From assembly GCA_050288165.1 (NCBI GenBank), contig JBNKDG010000004.1:248001-312000 (forward strand): a DNA stretch of 64,000 nt. The letters run 5' to 3'. Source of the DNA: JAPHTQ01 sp050288165 (GTDB lineage: Bacteria; Pseudomonadota; Gammaproteobacteria; Thiohalomonadales; Thiohalomonadaceae). Position numbers and translations under genes: made by a program. The notes under the pieces are model-generated. The model was not told the DNA's origin. It did not search any database and saw only the letters and a list, made by a program, of their open reading frames with translations. Positions 8,080 to 17,045 of this stretch are shown here, one piece after another. Numbering within the stretch: position 1 is the stretch's first letter; each line of letters starts with the position of its first letter.

Positions 8080-9132
8080 ATGTCATCACCCTGGTTCCAG
8101 GCCGCCGTTCCCGCCGCCGACCAATCCATCCTCAATGCCGCAGTTGCCCGGCAGGAGCAACTGACCAAACCTCGCGGCTCCCTCGGTCGACTGGAAACCC
8201 TGGCGGTCACCCTGGCCGGACTGCAGCGGCGCGAGAAGCCGCAACTGGAAAAGGTCGCCATCACCGTCTTCGCCGCCGACCACGGTGTGGCAGAAGAGGG
8301 TGTCTCAGCCTTTCCCCAGGAGGTGACCGCGGCGATGATCGCCAACTTTGCCCACGGCGGCGCAGCGATCAGTGTGTTGGCCAAAGCGATCGGTGCGCGA
8401 TTGGAAGTGGCCAACGTCGGTGCACTCTCCGCCAGTGAAGGTCTGCCCGGCGTGGTCGATTGCCGCGTCGCTGCCGGTACCGCCAACTTCTGCAAAGGCC
8501 CGGCGATGACAGAAGAGCAACTGCAACAGGCGCTGGCCGCCGGCCGCGACGCGGTAGAACGTGCCGCCGCTGAAGGCTGCGAACTCTTCATCGGTGGCGA
8601 GATGGGCATCGCCAACACCACACCTGCCACCGCCATTGCCGCCGCACTGCTGCACATGGCTCCGGCGGAACTTGCCGGTCCCGGCACCGGCCTCGATGCG
8701 CAAGGGGTTTCGCGCAAGGCGGAGGTGATCGGCAAGGCGCTGATGCGGCACGACGGCCATCTTGACGATCCGCTGGAGGTGCTGCGCCTGGTCGGCGGTT
8801 TCGAGATCGCTGCCCTCAGCGGTGCCTACATTGCCGCGGCACAGCGCGGCATCGCCGTGCTGGTGGACGGCTTCATCGCCAGCTCCGCCGCACTTGTTGC
8901 ATTGCGTATCAATCCGGCCATCGAACCGTGGCTGTTCCTCTCCCATGCTTCCGCCGAACCGGGCCACGCCGCCATGGTCGCGGCCATCGGCAAACAGCCG
9001 TTGCTCGATCTCGGTATGCGCCTCGGCGAAGGCAGCGGCGCTGCCACCTGTGTACCGCTGCTGCGCCTTGCCTGTGCCCTGCACAACAACATGGCTACCT
9101 TTGCGGAAGCGGGTGTGGCCGAAGGGAACTGA
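8080..9132 (+). CDS. cobT: Nicotinate-nucleotide:dimethylbenzimidazole phosphoribosyltransferase
   Basis: Activates the lower ligand base by transferring phosphoribose from nicotinate mononucleotide, giving alpha-ribazole phosphate. The 350-residue length matches CobT. Motifs include LTKPRGSLGRLE, VFAADHGVAEEGVSAFPQ, GGEMGIANTTPATAIAAAL, VLVDGFIASSAALVAL and the catalytic-loop segment RLGEGSGAA near the C-terminus. It starts immediately after the cobU stop. Its substrate nicotinate mononucleotide is the NadC product, though nadC lies in a separate minus-strand operon. Confidence 0.97.
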   Translation: MSSPWFQAAVPAADQSILNAAVARQEQLTKPRGSLGRLETLAVTLAGLQRREKPQLEKVAITVFAADHGVAEEGVSAFPQEVTAAMIANFAHGGAAISVLAKAIGARLEVANVGALSASEGLPGVVDCRVAAGTANFCKGPAMTEEQLQQALAAGRDAVERAAAEGCELFIGGEMGIANTTPATAIAAALLHMAPAELAGPGTGLDAQGVSRKAEVIGKALMRHDGHLDDPLEVLRLVGGFEIAALSGAYIAAAQRGIAVLVDGFIASSAALVALRINPAIEPWLFLSHASAEPGHAAMVAAIGKQPLLDLGMRLGEGSGAATCVPLLRLACALHNNMATFAEAGVAEGN

Positions 9133-9140
9133 TTGCTCCA

Positions 9141-9746
9141 ATGGAAGAAAAAACCACCATCATCGACATCCTGCGCCACGGCGAACCGGTCGGCGGTTCC
9201 AAATATCGCGGTCAACTCGACGACCCGCTAAGCGAAAAGGGCTGGCAACAGATGCGCGATGCGGTGGCGGGGCGCAACGAGTGGCAGCAGATCGTCAGTT
9301 CCGATCTGCGCCGCTGTGCCGACTTCGCTCATGAACTGGGTGCAGAGCTTAACCTCAACGTTGAACTCAACCCCGGCTTCCGTGAAATCGGTTTCGGTGA
9401 TTGGGAAGGCAAGAGTGCCGAAGAGTTGTTGATGGAAGATAACGCTGCCATCTCCGCCTTCTGGAGCGATCCGGTGCGTAACACCCCGCCCGGCGGCGAA
9501 CCGCTGCCCGATTTCCAGCAACGCATCATCACTACCTGGCTCGACATGCTCGACCGCTACGCGGGCAAACACCTGCTACTGGTCGGTCACGCGGGGATGT
9601 TGCGTATCCTGTTACTGCATGTGCTCGATCTGCCGCTGGAGAGTTTCTACCGTTTCGATCCGCGTAACGCATCCATCATCCGTATCCGCATCGACAGCGG
9701 ACGCTACGGCGAACGGTGGCCGCAACTGGTTTTCCCGGGGCCGTAA
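9141..9746 (+). CDS. cobC: Histidine phosphatase family protein, probable alpha-ribazole phosphatase
   Basis: 201 residues of the phosphoglycerate-mutase-like histidine phosphatase family. The catalytic motif is ILRHGEP (the RHG near residue 12), with EIGFGDWEGK and the second active-site histidine in LLVGHAGMLRIL. Its place between cobT and cobS supports removal of phosphate from alpha-ribazole 5'-phosphate or from cobalamin phosphate. The frame is open further upstream inside cobT, but the ATG at 9141, eight bases after the cobT stop, is the sensible start. The fold is certain; the specific substrate rests on context. Confidence 0.9.
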   Translation: MEEKTTIIDILRHGEPVGGSKYRGQLDDPLSEKGWQQMRDAVAGRNEWQQIVSSDLRRCADFAHELGAELNLNVELNPGFREIGFGDWEGKSAEELLMEDNAAISAFWSDPVRNTPPGGEPLPDFQQRIITTWLDMLDRYAGKHLLLVGHAGMLRILLLHVLDLPLESFYRFDPRNASIIRIRIDSGRYGERWPQLVFPGP

Positions 9747-9749
9747 ACC

Positions 9750-10472
9750 ATGCGTTCCTTCTGGCTGGCAATGCAATTCCTCACCCGTCTGCCGACGCCG
9801 GTGTTGCACGACATCGAGGCGCAGCAGATTGGTCGCTCCCTCGCCTGGTATCCGGTTGTTGGTTTGTTGCTCGGCGCCATCCTCTATGGCGCGGCGTGGC
9901 TGCTGCAGGGACAACACCCATTGCTGGTCGGCGCGATCCTGCTGGCGCTGTGGGTCGGCCTCAGCGGTGCACTGCATCTCGACGGCCTGGCCGATACCGC
10001 CGACGCCTGGGTAGGTGGCATGGGCAATCGCGAGCGCACCCTGGAGATCATGAAAGACCCGGCCAGTGGGCCGATGGGCGTCAGCGCCATCGTGGTGGTA
10101 TTGCTGCTCAAGTTCGCCGCCCTCGTCACCCTGCCGCCGGTGGCGCTGTTGCTGATCCCTGCGCTGGCCCGTAGCGGTGTCGCGCTGCTCTTCATTACCA
10201 CCAGCTATGTTCGTCCCGGCGGTATCGGCGAGGCATTGGCCCAGCATAGTCCGCGCGTGGCGGTGATCGTCGGTGCGGTGCTGGTGACCGCGGCGGCGCT
10301 GTTAGTCTGGCAGTGGCACGGCGCGCTGCTGCTACTGATCACAGCACTGCTCTGGTGGTTGCTGCGTCGCGCCCTTATAAAAAGACTGGGTGGCTTTACC
10401 GGCGATACCGCCGGTGCCATGCTGGAGCTACTGGAATGCATCGCACTAATCGCGATGGCTTTAAACCTATAA
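9750..10472 (+). CDS. cobS: Adenosylcobinamide-GDP ribazoletransferase (cobalamin synthase)
   Basis: Integral membrane enzyme joining adenosylcobinamide-GDP with alpha-ribazole (phosphate) in the last step of nucleotide loop assembly. The 240-residue protein starts with the family's FWLAMQFLTRLPTP and contains GALHLDGLADTADAW, the Asp-rich metal-binding motif, then MKDPASGPMGV and DTAGAMLELLE. About six membrane segments are visible. It starts three bases after the cobC stop and ends ten bases before pepN, so all five genes may be one transcript. Confidence 0.96.
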   Translation: MRSFWLAMQFLTRLPTPVLHDIEAQQIGRSLAWYPVVGLLLGAILYGAAWLLQGQHPLLVGAILLALWVGLSGALHLDGLADTADAWVGGMGNRERTLEIMKDPASGPMGVSAIVVVLLLKFAALVTLPPVALLLIPALARSGVALLFITTSYVRPGGIGEALAQHSPRVAVIVGAVLVTAAALLVWQWHGALLLLITALLWWLLRRALIKRLGGFTGDTAGAMLELLECIALIAMALNL

Positions 10473-10482
10473 CGAGTGACAT

Positions 10483-13116
10483 ATGACTAAAGAAACCGCC
10501 CCGCAAACCATCTACCTCAAGGACTACACCGCGCCCGCCTATAACATCGAATCGCTGCAACTGCGCTTCGACCTCGACGAGTCGGCCACCGAGGTGACGG
10601 CAACGATGCAACTACGCGTCGTGGGCGATGCGGTGCCGCTACGACTCGACGGTCAGGAGCTGGAATTGCTGGCGTTGCGTATCGACGGCAACGAAGTGGC
10701 GGCAAGTGAATACAGCACCGACGACGAATCGCTCACCCTGCATAATCCGCCCGCAGCGTTCAAGCTGGAGATCGTCACCCGCATCAATCCTTCTGCCAAC
10801 ACCGCGCTGGAAGGGCTCTACACCTCTGGCGGCAACTTCTGCACCCAGTGCGAAGCGGAAGGTTTCCGCAAGATCACCTATTACCCGGACCGTCCCGACG
10901 TGATGACGGTCTTCACCACCACTGTGATCGCCGACAAGGCCAAGTATCCGGTGCTGCTCTCCAACGGGAATCCGATCGAACGCGGCGAACTGGATGGCGG
11001 TAAACACTTCGTCACCTGGAACGATCCGCACCGCAAACCGTGTTACCTGTTTGCCCTGGTCGCCGGGGATCTCGCCTGCATCGAAGATCGCTTCACCACC
11101 ATGAGCGGCCGCGACGTGACCCTGCAGATATACGTGCAGCACGGCAACGAAGACAAAACCGCCCACGCCATGACTTCGCTGAAAAAGTCGATGGCCTGGG
11201 ACGAACAGGTCTTCGGTCGTGAATACGATCTCGACATCTTCATGATCGTCGCGGTGGACGACTTCAACATGGGCGCGATGGAGAACAAGGGTCTCAACAT
11301 TTTCAACTCGCGCTACGTGCTGGCGAAGCAGGAGACCGCCACCGACATCGACTTCTACGGCATCGAAGGGGTGATCGGCCACGAATATTTCCACAACTGG
11401 TCGGGCAACCGCGTCACCTGCCGCGACTGGTTCCAGCTCAGCCTGAAAGAGGGCTTCACCGTCTTTCGCGATCAGCAGTTCAGTGCCGACATGAACTCCG
11501 CCGCAATCCAGCGCATCGACGATGTCACCATGTTGCGCAGCCACCAGTTCACTGAAGACGCCGGGCCGATGGCCCATCCGGTGCGTCCCGACTCCTACGT
11601 GGAGATCAACAACTTCTACACCCTTACCGTTTACGAAAAGGGCGCAGAGCTGATCCGCATGCTGCATACCATCCTCGGCGCAGAGGGTTTCCGCAAAGGC
11701 AGCGATCTCTACTTCGAGCGTCACGACGGTCAGGCGGTTACCTGCGAAGATTTCGTGCAGGCGATGGCCGATGCCAACGATTACGATCTGACTTCATTCC
11801 TCAACTGGTATCGTCAGGCAGGTACGCCGCAGGTCACGGTGAAGCGTGAATACCACGCAGGCGAGCAGAGCCTGACACTGCACTTCACCCAGCACACCCC
11901 GGCGACACCGGGACAGGAGAGCAAACAGCCGCTGCCGATCCCGCTGAAAACCGCACTGCTCGACGAACACGGCAAACCGCTGCCGCTGCGTCTGAAGGGT
12001 GAAAAGGAAGCGGCAGGCGAAGAGCGCATCCTGTTGCTGGAAAAGGCAGAACAATCCTTCACCCTGGAGAACGTGCCGCAAGGCACAGTGCCGTCACTGT
12101 TGCGCGGTTTCTCCGCACCGATCAAATTGCAGATGGAGTACAGCGACGAAGAGCTGGCCTTCCTCATGGGCCACGACAACGACTCGTTCAACCGCTGGGA
12201 AGCGGGGCAGCAACTGGCGCTGCGTGTCCTGCTCAATCACTACAATGCGGCAAAAGAGGGGAGTGCGCCTGCATCGCATAGCGGCCTCTCCGCCGCCATC
12301 GGTCATACGCTGGCGGACAAACAACTGGATCAGGCACTGGTCGCCGAAGCGATCACCCTGCCGGATGAAAACTACGTCGCTGGTTTTATCGACGAAGTCG
12401 ATCCGCTGTTGCTGCATGAAGTGCATCTGTCACTGCGTAAAGCGTTGGCAAAGGAACACCAGACAGCACTGCAGCAAACCTACACCGCCTGTGACGGTAA
12501 AGTCGCCTACAGCATCGACCCCGCCGCCATGGGCCGTCGTCGCCTGAAAAATCGTTGCCTCAGTTACCTGATGCTGCTCGACGACGAAGCGGCGGCAACC
12601 ACCTGCAACGCGCAGTACCGCAACAGCGACAACATGACCGACAGCCTTGCCGCCCTCGGCGCGCTGGTGGCTAACGGACACGCAACTGCCGCGGCGGCGC
12701 TGGAAGATTTCTACGCCAAATGGAAAAGCGACAACCTGGTGCTGGATAAATGGTTCGCCATCCAGGCCGGTGCGCCGCTGGCGGAAACTTTCGACGCGGT
12801 TAAACAACTGGCGCAACACAGCGACTTCAATATCAAAAATCCCAACCGCGTGCGTGCTCTCTACGGCACCTTCGGTATGCGTAACCCGGTCGCCTTCCAT
12901 CGCGCAGATGGCGAAGGCTATCGCTTCCTTACCGACTTCATCATCGAACTCGACAAGCTCAATCCGCAGGTCACTTCGCGGATGCTGACTCCGCTAACCC
13001 AGTGGCGGCGTTACAACAAACCGCGCCAGGAGCTGATCCGTGCACAACTGCAACGGATACTGGATGGGGGATGTTCCAAGGATGTGTTTGAGGTGGTGAG
13101 TAAGAGTTTGGGATAG
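10483..13116 (+). CDS. pepN: Aminopeptidase N (M1 family)
   Basis: Zinc metallo-aminopeptidase that releases N-terminal residues from peptides in the cytoplasm. The 877-residue length matches proteobacterial PepN (about 870). The exopeptidase motif GAMENKGLNIFN and zinc motif GHEYFHNWSGNRVTCRDWFQ with the downstream LKEG glutamate are intact, and the Ig-like and C-terminal superhelical regions follow in the usual order. No signal peptide is present. The gene follows cobS by ten bases, so it is probably read from the cobalamin operon as well as any promoter of its own. Confidence 0.98.
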   Translation: MTKETAPQTIYLKDYTAPAYNIESLQLRFDLDESATEVTATMQLRVVGDAVPLRLDGQELELLALRIDGNEVAASEYSTDDESLTLHNPPAAFKLEIVTRINPSANTALEGLYTSGGNFCTQCEAEGFRKITYYPDRPDVMTVFTTTVIADKAKYPVLLSNGNPIERGELDGGKHFVTWNDPHRKPCYLFALVAGDLACIEDRFTTMSGRDVTLQIYVQHGNEDKTAHAMTSLKKSMAWDEQVFGREYDLDIFMIVAVDDFNMGAMENKGLNIFNSRYVLAKQETATDIDFYGIEGVIGHEYFHNWSGNRVTCRDWFQLSLKEGFTVFRDQQFSADMNSAAIQRIDDVTMLRSHQFTEDAGPMAHPVRPDSYVEINNFYTLTVYEKGAELIRMLHTILGAEGFRKGSDLYFERHDGQAVTCEDFVQAMADANDYDLTSFLNWYRQAGTPQVTVKREYHAGEQSLTLHFTQHTPATPGQESKQPLPIPLKTALLDEHGKPLPLRLKGEKEAAGEERILLLEKAEQSFTLENVPQGTVPSLLRGFSAPIKLQMEYSDEELAFLMGHDNDSFNRWEAGQQLALRVLLNHYNAAKEGSAPASHSGLSAAIGHTLADKQLDQALVAEAITLPDENYVAGFIDEVDPLLLHEVHLSLRKALAKEHQTALQQTYTACDGKVAYSIDPAAMGRRRLKNRCLSYLMLLDDEAAATTCNAQYRNSDNMTDSLAALGALVANGHATAAAALEDFYAKWKSDNLVLDKWFAIQAGAPLAETFDAVKQLAQHSDFNIKNPNRVRALYGTFGMRNPVAFHRADGEGYRFLTDFIIELDKLNPQVTSRMLTPLTQWRRYNKPRQELIRAQLQRILDGGCSKDVFEVVSKSLG

Positions 13117-13127
13117 ATAAAAGCGAT

Positions 13128-13191
13128 TTACCGCAAAGACGCGAAGGACGCAAAGGAAAAGCAAGTCAGTCATTCCGGCGGAGGCCGGAAT
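13128..13191. repeat. Short repeats after pepN, including ATTCCGGC hairpin copy 1
   Basis: A run of CGCAAAGACGCGAAGGACGC, a type of dispersed spacer repeat, is followed at 13172-13191 by a hairpin with arms ATTCCGGC and GCCGGAAT around GGAG. The same arms recur at 38054-38073 and 40053-40072, so this is a small REP-like family. Confidence 0.7.
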
Positions 13192-13266
13192 CCAAGTGTG
13201 CGCCTACTATTTCTTGTACGTTGCCTGTAGCATAGAAGAGAGCATACAAAGGGGCGAGGTTTTGTT

Positions 13267-13674
13267 ATGTGTTTCTACAGAATGGTTCTTGTGTCGTGCA
13301 TGGTGGTGTATGTTAGCGCGTGTAGCTCAGTGCAATTTGTCTCAGACGAGAACTATCGGGATGAATTAAATAAATATCTTGGCAAGAGTGTTTCTGTGGT
13401 AGTGGACGCTTTTGGTCATGCTGACTATGTGTCACAAGCACCAAATGGAAATAAGCTTTATGTATATGCAGATTCTGATACATCGAAGACGCCTGTAACA
13501 TGCCGGAAAGACTTGTCGGGGAATGAGAAATGTACTGGTGGTGATATTAGAACTTATCAGTGTAAGACATTTTTTGAGGTTGATGGTGGTTCGGTGGTTG
13601 TTGATACCTCTTTCAGGGGCGATGGATGCGGTACGTGTGCTAACAAAGATGCTCTTTTGTGCTTCAGGTTTTGA
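13267..13674 (+). CDS. Predicted small lipoprotein of unknown function
   Basis: 135 residues starting MCFYRMVLVSCMVVYVSACSS, a signal peptide with lipobox VSAC and mature Cys19. The mature part is small and contains four to five cysteines (TCRKD, KCTGGD, YQCKTF, GCGTC, LLCFRF), which suggests disulfides in the periplasm. A segment resembling small SmpA-like lipoproteins (LGKSVSVVVDAFGHAD) follows the lipobox, but I do not assign it to that family. Codon use is AT-rich compared with pepN, hinting at later acquisition. The GAGG upstream of the ATG is a plausible ribosome binding site. Confidence 0.75.
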   Translation: MCFYRMVLVSCMVVYVSACSSVQFVSDENYRDELNKYLGKSVSVVVDAFGHADYVSQAPNGNKLYVYADSDTSKTPVTCRKDLSGNEKCTGGDIRTYQCKTFFEVDGGSVVVDTSFRGDGCGTCANKDALLCFRF

Positions 13675-13795
13675 TGATAGATACAAATGATTGCGGGGCA
13701 CTCAAAGCTGTTCAACAGTATGGGGAAACTGATTGGTAGTCGATGACTAGCAAAGTCTGAAATTGATAATAAACACGGCAAGGAAAACGCCAAGA

Positions 13796-14779
13796 ATGAA
13801 AATACACAACACTGATACGGCAATTCCAGATTTCCTGATCAAGTCTACGCTTGGCTGCTCGTTGACAATGATCTTCGTTCTGAGTCCGTTTGCGATCCAT
13901 GATTTCATGGATCAGCGCTACATCATTACTCTCGCTTCCGCGCTGATTGTCGCGGTGTGTGGCGTCAACGTCTGGTTTGGCAGTCAGGGGAAATACAGCC
14001 TGTGGAACAATACCTGGCTGGTGGCGCCCATCGGTGGTTTTACGGTGGTCTATGCTCTGCTGGAGCTCGGTGAACCTGGCAGCTACTGGCCGTTTCTGCT
14101 GGTGGTCTCCTACTACTTCATTCTGCCGGAAAAGCGGGCCTGGTATTTCAATCTGCTGAGCCTGGGGGCAATTATCCCCGCGGCCTGGATTGTTCTGGAG
14201 CCTGCGCTGGCATTTCGTTTTACCGCGGTGCTGTTGGGTGTCAGTCTGTTTGCCTATATCTCCATGCGTGTGATCAGTGTGCTGCACCGCTTACTGCATG
14301 GAAAGGCGGTCACCGATACGCTGACTGGACTCTATAACCGTACCTTGCTGAATGACGCCCTGCAGCATGCGATGGCGCAAAGCCAGCGTTCCGGGGTGCC
14401 GATGACTCTGCTCAGTTTCGATATCGACGGGTTTAAGGAGATTAACGATACCCACGGCCATGATATCGGTGACCGAATCCTGGAAACTCTCGGTGAACTG
14501 ATTAAGGCCCGTGCCCGGAGCAGCGATATGGTGTTTCGCGTTGGTGGTGATGAATTTCTCCTGCTTGCCCACAACACCGACGAACATCATGGGGCCAAGG
14601 TGGCAGAAAAGCTGCGCCATGAAGTGGAGCATAGCCTGCTCATCGTCGATCGAAGCATTACCCTTAGCATTGGGGTCAGCCGTCTTCATGACGATATGGA
14701 TGTGGCGGAGTGGTTGAAATCCTGCGATGTGAAAATGTATCGCGCCAAGGAAGATGGCCGGAATCGAGTTGTTGTTTAA
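13796..14779 (+). CDS. Membrane GGDEF-domain diguanylate cyclase
   Basis: Predicted to make cyclic di-GMP from two GTP. About six hydrophobic segments fill residues 20-165, followed by a GGDEF domain: DTLTGLYNRTLLNDAL, LLSFDIDGFKEINDTHGHDIGD, the intact active-site loop FRVGGDEFLLLA, and SIGVS near the end. No RxxD inhibitory site is seen at the usual place before GGDEF. The frame allows a TTG at 13763, but the ATG at 13796 has an AAGGA site and is preferred. The stop is directly followed by the ATG of a small unknown protein, suggesting the two are made together. Confidence 0.9.
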   Translation: MKIHNTDTAIPDFLIKSTLGCSLTMIFVLSPFAIHDFMDQRYIITLASALIVAVCGVNVWFGSQGKYSLWNNTWLVAPIGGFTVVYALLELGEPGSYWPFLLVVSYYFILPEKRAWYFNLLSLGAIIPAAWIVLEPALAFRFTAVLLGVSLFAYISMRVISVLHRLLHGKAVTDTLTGLYNRTLLNDALQHAMAQSQRSGVPMTLLSFDIDGFKEINDTHGHDIGDRILETLGELIKARARSSDMVFRVGGDEFLLLAHNTDEHHGAKVAEKLRHEVEHSLLIVDRSITLSIGVSRLHDDMDVAEWLKSCDVKMYRAKEDGRNRVVV

Positions 14780-15184
14780 ATGATGAATAGCCGTCTGCGA
14801 AACGAAAAGATAACCGCCTTTGTCCGGGATGTCCTCGGTTGCGGTTGTCCCGACGAGGTCTTCAATAAAATCGAAGTCTCGAATATCGAATTCGACCCCG
14901 ATATGGAGACTGCAACCCGAATCGTTATTGGTGACACCCTCCTGATTTACATCCTGCCTGACACCCCTGTTGCAATTGTCACCAGTAAAATCGGCAAGTT
15001 GATTGCTGCTGGAAAGCAGGACAGGGATCTACACGGCTATAATCGCTTCAGGTTGGTTTTACATTCCTATGACAATCAGGCTCTGGAAGAGGATGTCCTG
15101 GGTCTATTTTCAGCTATAGCTGCCAAGGATACGAAGTTGCATTTACATTTCGTTGAGGCTGACACCTTGGCAACGTTGGGATAA
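14780..15184 (+). CDS. Small conserved-looking protein coupled to the diguanylate cyclase
   Basis: 134 residues, soluble, not recognised as a named family. The most distinctive feature is GCGCPDEVF at residues 20-28, with Cys21 and Cys23 as a possible metal or redox pair, preceded by FVRDVL. The rest looks like an alternating strand/helix domain (IVIGDTLLIYILP, FRLVLHSYD, KLHLHFVE). Its ATG follows the GGDEF stop with no gap, so it is translated from the same message. That places it as a candidate partner or sensor for the cyclase; this is inferred from position only. Confidence 0.7.
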   Translation: MMNSRLRNEKITAFVRDVLGCGCPDEVFNKIEVSNIEFDPDMETATRIVIGDTLLIYILPDTPVAIVTSKIGKLIAAGKQDRDLHGYNRFRLVLHSYDNQALEEDVLGLFSAIAAKDTKLHLHFVEADTLATLG

Positions 15185-15298
15185 ATAAACGTCACATATT
15201 GTGAATTGAGCCATGTCATTGTCTTAACCTCTTTCTGTCCTATGATCTTCTATGAAGTGTCTTGAACGAATTTCGTTCTCATCGACAGGGAGGGTTGT

Positions 15299-16279
15299 AT
15301 GATGTCAAAGTCAGGAAATTGTATCTTTAGCGGAATTATCCTGTTTCTACTGTCCATTCTACTAAGCGGCTGCCCATGGGATGACCCAACGTATACCGTG
15401 GGTGGAACGGTTTCTGGCCTGCTCTCGGCACAGTCGGTTACATTGCATAATCTTCAGGATGAAAACGGCGATCATCTAACGATGTCGACTAACGGGAGCT
15501 TTACCTTTGCCACAACTATTGCCGACGGTGGCGTGTATGGTGTGACGGTAGCTACGCATCCCGGTACTGATTACTGTGCAGTGACCAATAGTAGTGGCTT
15601 TATCAATGGGGCTAACGTGACCGATGTACAGGTTGTTTGTGCAGCACCACAGACGATCAACATTAGTGGTGTCGTCAAGGCATCCGAGGGCGGTACACTC
15701 ATTCCCAATGTGTCAGTTGAGGCGCGTTATGCCGCAGATGGCACTATCATCGACAACACTCACACCGATGCGTTGGGTAATTATTCTCTCGCAGTAAACG
15801 TTAACCAGGATTTCTTTCTACACAATTCTGGCATTACCTATGACAGTCTGTATTACTACCCAACAAATATGGAGATTCGGAACGAGACAGCCGATCGGAA
15901 TATTACGATCTATTTGCCAGACGATACCCATGTCAGTGCACTTGAATCGGCCCTTGGTGTAAATCTTTATACGGATTCAGGATTTGCCCTGAACGTGTGG
16001 GATGCGGCGGATAACGTCATAGCAGGAGTAACTGTAACGACATTCCCTGCGGTGTCACATATCTACTACAACACTGGTGGTGGCTATTCAGAAACCGGAC
16101 CCACAACTATCGCTGGTAGTAGCAGTCCATCGGTTGTCGGGGTTGTTAATGAAATCGCTCCGTCTATGGTTGGTACTTACACCATCACACTTAGTGGAGA
16201 TACTACTGGTATGACGATAGGTAACCCGATCAAGTTTCGGCTTGCACCTCAGGAGATAAGCCAGCCGATAGAGCCTTAG
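15299..16279 (+). CDS. Lipoprotein with surface-repeat and Cna-B/CarboxypepD-like domains
   Basis: 326 residues. The signal peptide ends with lipobox LLSGC (Cys24). Residues 33-118 form a domain with TVSGL, VTLHN, GSFTFAT, YGVTV and VQVVC landmarks, a unit common in proteobacterial surface lipoproteins. Residues 124-170 resemble a regulatory beta-sandwich of the carboxypeptidase-D type (ISGVVKASEGG, TDALGNYSLAV). The remainder is beta-rich and unassigned. GGGAGGG upstream of the ATG pair is a good ribosome binding site. It is probably an outer membrane or exposed structural lipoprotein; no enzyme motif is visible. Confidence 0.75.
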   Translation: MMSKSGNCIFSGIILFLLSILLSGCPWDDPTYTVGGTVSGLLSAQSVTLHNLQDENGDHLTMSTNGSFTFATTIADGGVYGVTVATHPGTDYCAVTNSSGFINGANVTDVQVVCAAPQTINISGVVKASEGGTLIPNVSVEARYAADGTIIDNTHTDALGNYSLAVNVNQDFFLHNSGITYDSLYYYPTNMEIRNETADRNITIYLPDDTHVSALESALGVNLYTDSGFALNVWDAADNVIAGVTVTTFPAVSHIYYNTGGGYSETGPTTIAGSSSPSVVGVVNEIAPSMVGTYTITLSGDTTGMTIGNPIKFRLAPQEISQPIEP

Positions 16280-16295
16280 ATAGTTTCTGCTATGG

Positions 16296-16330
16296 CAACA
16301 CACACGCCCGTTATTCGGGCGCGTGTGTTG
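16296..16330. terminator. Hairpin between convergent genes, probable bidirectional terminator
   Basis: A 15-base arm (CAACACACACGCCCG) and a nearly perfect complementary arm enclose a TTATT loop, between the lipoprotein stop and the convergent UPF0260 stop. No long T-tract follows. Confidence 0.6.
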
Positions 16331-16335
16331 TGTAG

Positions 16336-16770
16336 TTAATCGATAATGTAGTTTTCCAGATCTTCTATCGATGCCACTTCGTCCTCGCTGATGGCGAAGT
16401 TGGTCACCGTTATTCCCGCATCCTTTACGCTCTTCTTTGTGCCGCTGACCAGTGGGTGCCATTCAGGTAGCGGTTTGCCTTCGCCCAATAACCGATAGGC
16501 GCAACTGTTGGGCATCCAGTTGAGGTGCTGGATGATGGAGGTGTCGAGTTCCAGACAGTCGGGGACGAGGGTGGTACGCTCGTTGTAGATGTTACAGCTG
16601 CACTGTTCGCGATCCAGATAGCGGCAGACGACGCTGGTGTAGAAGAGTTCGTTGGTATCTTCATCTTCCAGTTTGAGCAGACAGCAGCGGGCACAGCCGT
16701 CGCAGAGACTTTCCCACTCCTCGCGATTCATCTCGGCGAGGCTTTTTGTTTCCCAGAAACGTTCGCTCAT
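16336..16770 (-). CDS. UPF0260 (YcgN-like) cysteine-cluster protein
   Basis: 144 residues starting MSERFWETKSLAEMNREEWE, matching the UPF0260/YcgN family. The cysteine cluster CDGCARCC, followed by VVCRYLD, QCSCNIY and VPDC, is the family signature and probably binds a metal or iron-sulfur cluster. The function is not established. The frame extends upstream to 16818, but the ATG at 16770, overlapping the stop of the preceding small gene, is the expected start. It forms a two-gene unit with that gene, downstream of cobQ. Confidence 0.9.
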   Translation of the reverse strand: MSERFWETKSLAEMNREEWESLCDGCARCCLLKLEDEDTNELFYTSVVCRYLDREQCSCNIYNERTTLVPDCLELDTSIIQHLNWMPNSCAYRLLGEGKPLPEWHPLVSGTKKSVKDAGITVTNFAISEDEVASIEDLENYIID

Positions 16771-17036
16771 TAGCCTGCCCCGATGGCACGGTCCATCTTC
16801 GCTTCGGCTAGTTTCCACTCTTCCTTGGCGGTGGCGCTCTGGGCCATCAGTTCCATCAGGCCGTAGGCGAGCTGACGGGTGTCAGGCTCCATCTCCTTCA
16901 GCTTGGTCAGCAGGTAGGAGTGGCCACCCTGGGGGATTGAGAGGGTTTTCATCAGCGCATAGAGCAGCAGCGACTGGCCGGAGCGCGGCTCGGCTTCAAT
17001 ACGGGCGAGGGTTTGATTGAGTGGGGTCAGGTCCAT
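16770..17036 (-). CDS. Small hypothetical protein upstream of UPF0260 gene
   Basis: 88 residues, predicted mainly helical (LNQTLARIEA, SLLLYALMKTL, LAYGLMELMAQ), with no cysteines, signal or membrane segment. I do not recognise a family. The stop overlaps the UPF0260 ATG (TAATG), so the two proteins are likely made in fixed ratio. It lies nine bases downstream of the cobQ stop and may be read from the same message. Confidence 0.75.
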   Translation of the reverse strand: MDLTPLNQTLARIEAEPRSGQSLLLYALMKTLSIPQGGHSYLLTKLKEMEPDTRQLAYGLMELMAQSATAKEEWKLAEAKMDRAIGAG

Positions 17037-17045
17037 GGGGCGTGA

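Noticed and set aside
10639..11724. 361-residue minus-strand frame inside pepN
   Set aside because: Coding shadow of a well-supported aminopeptidase gene.
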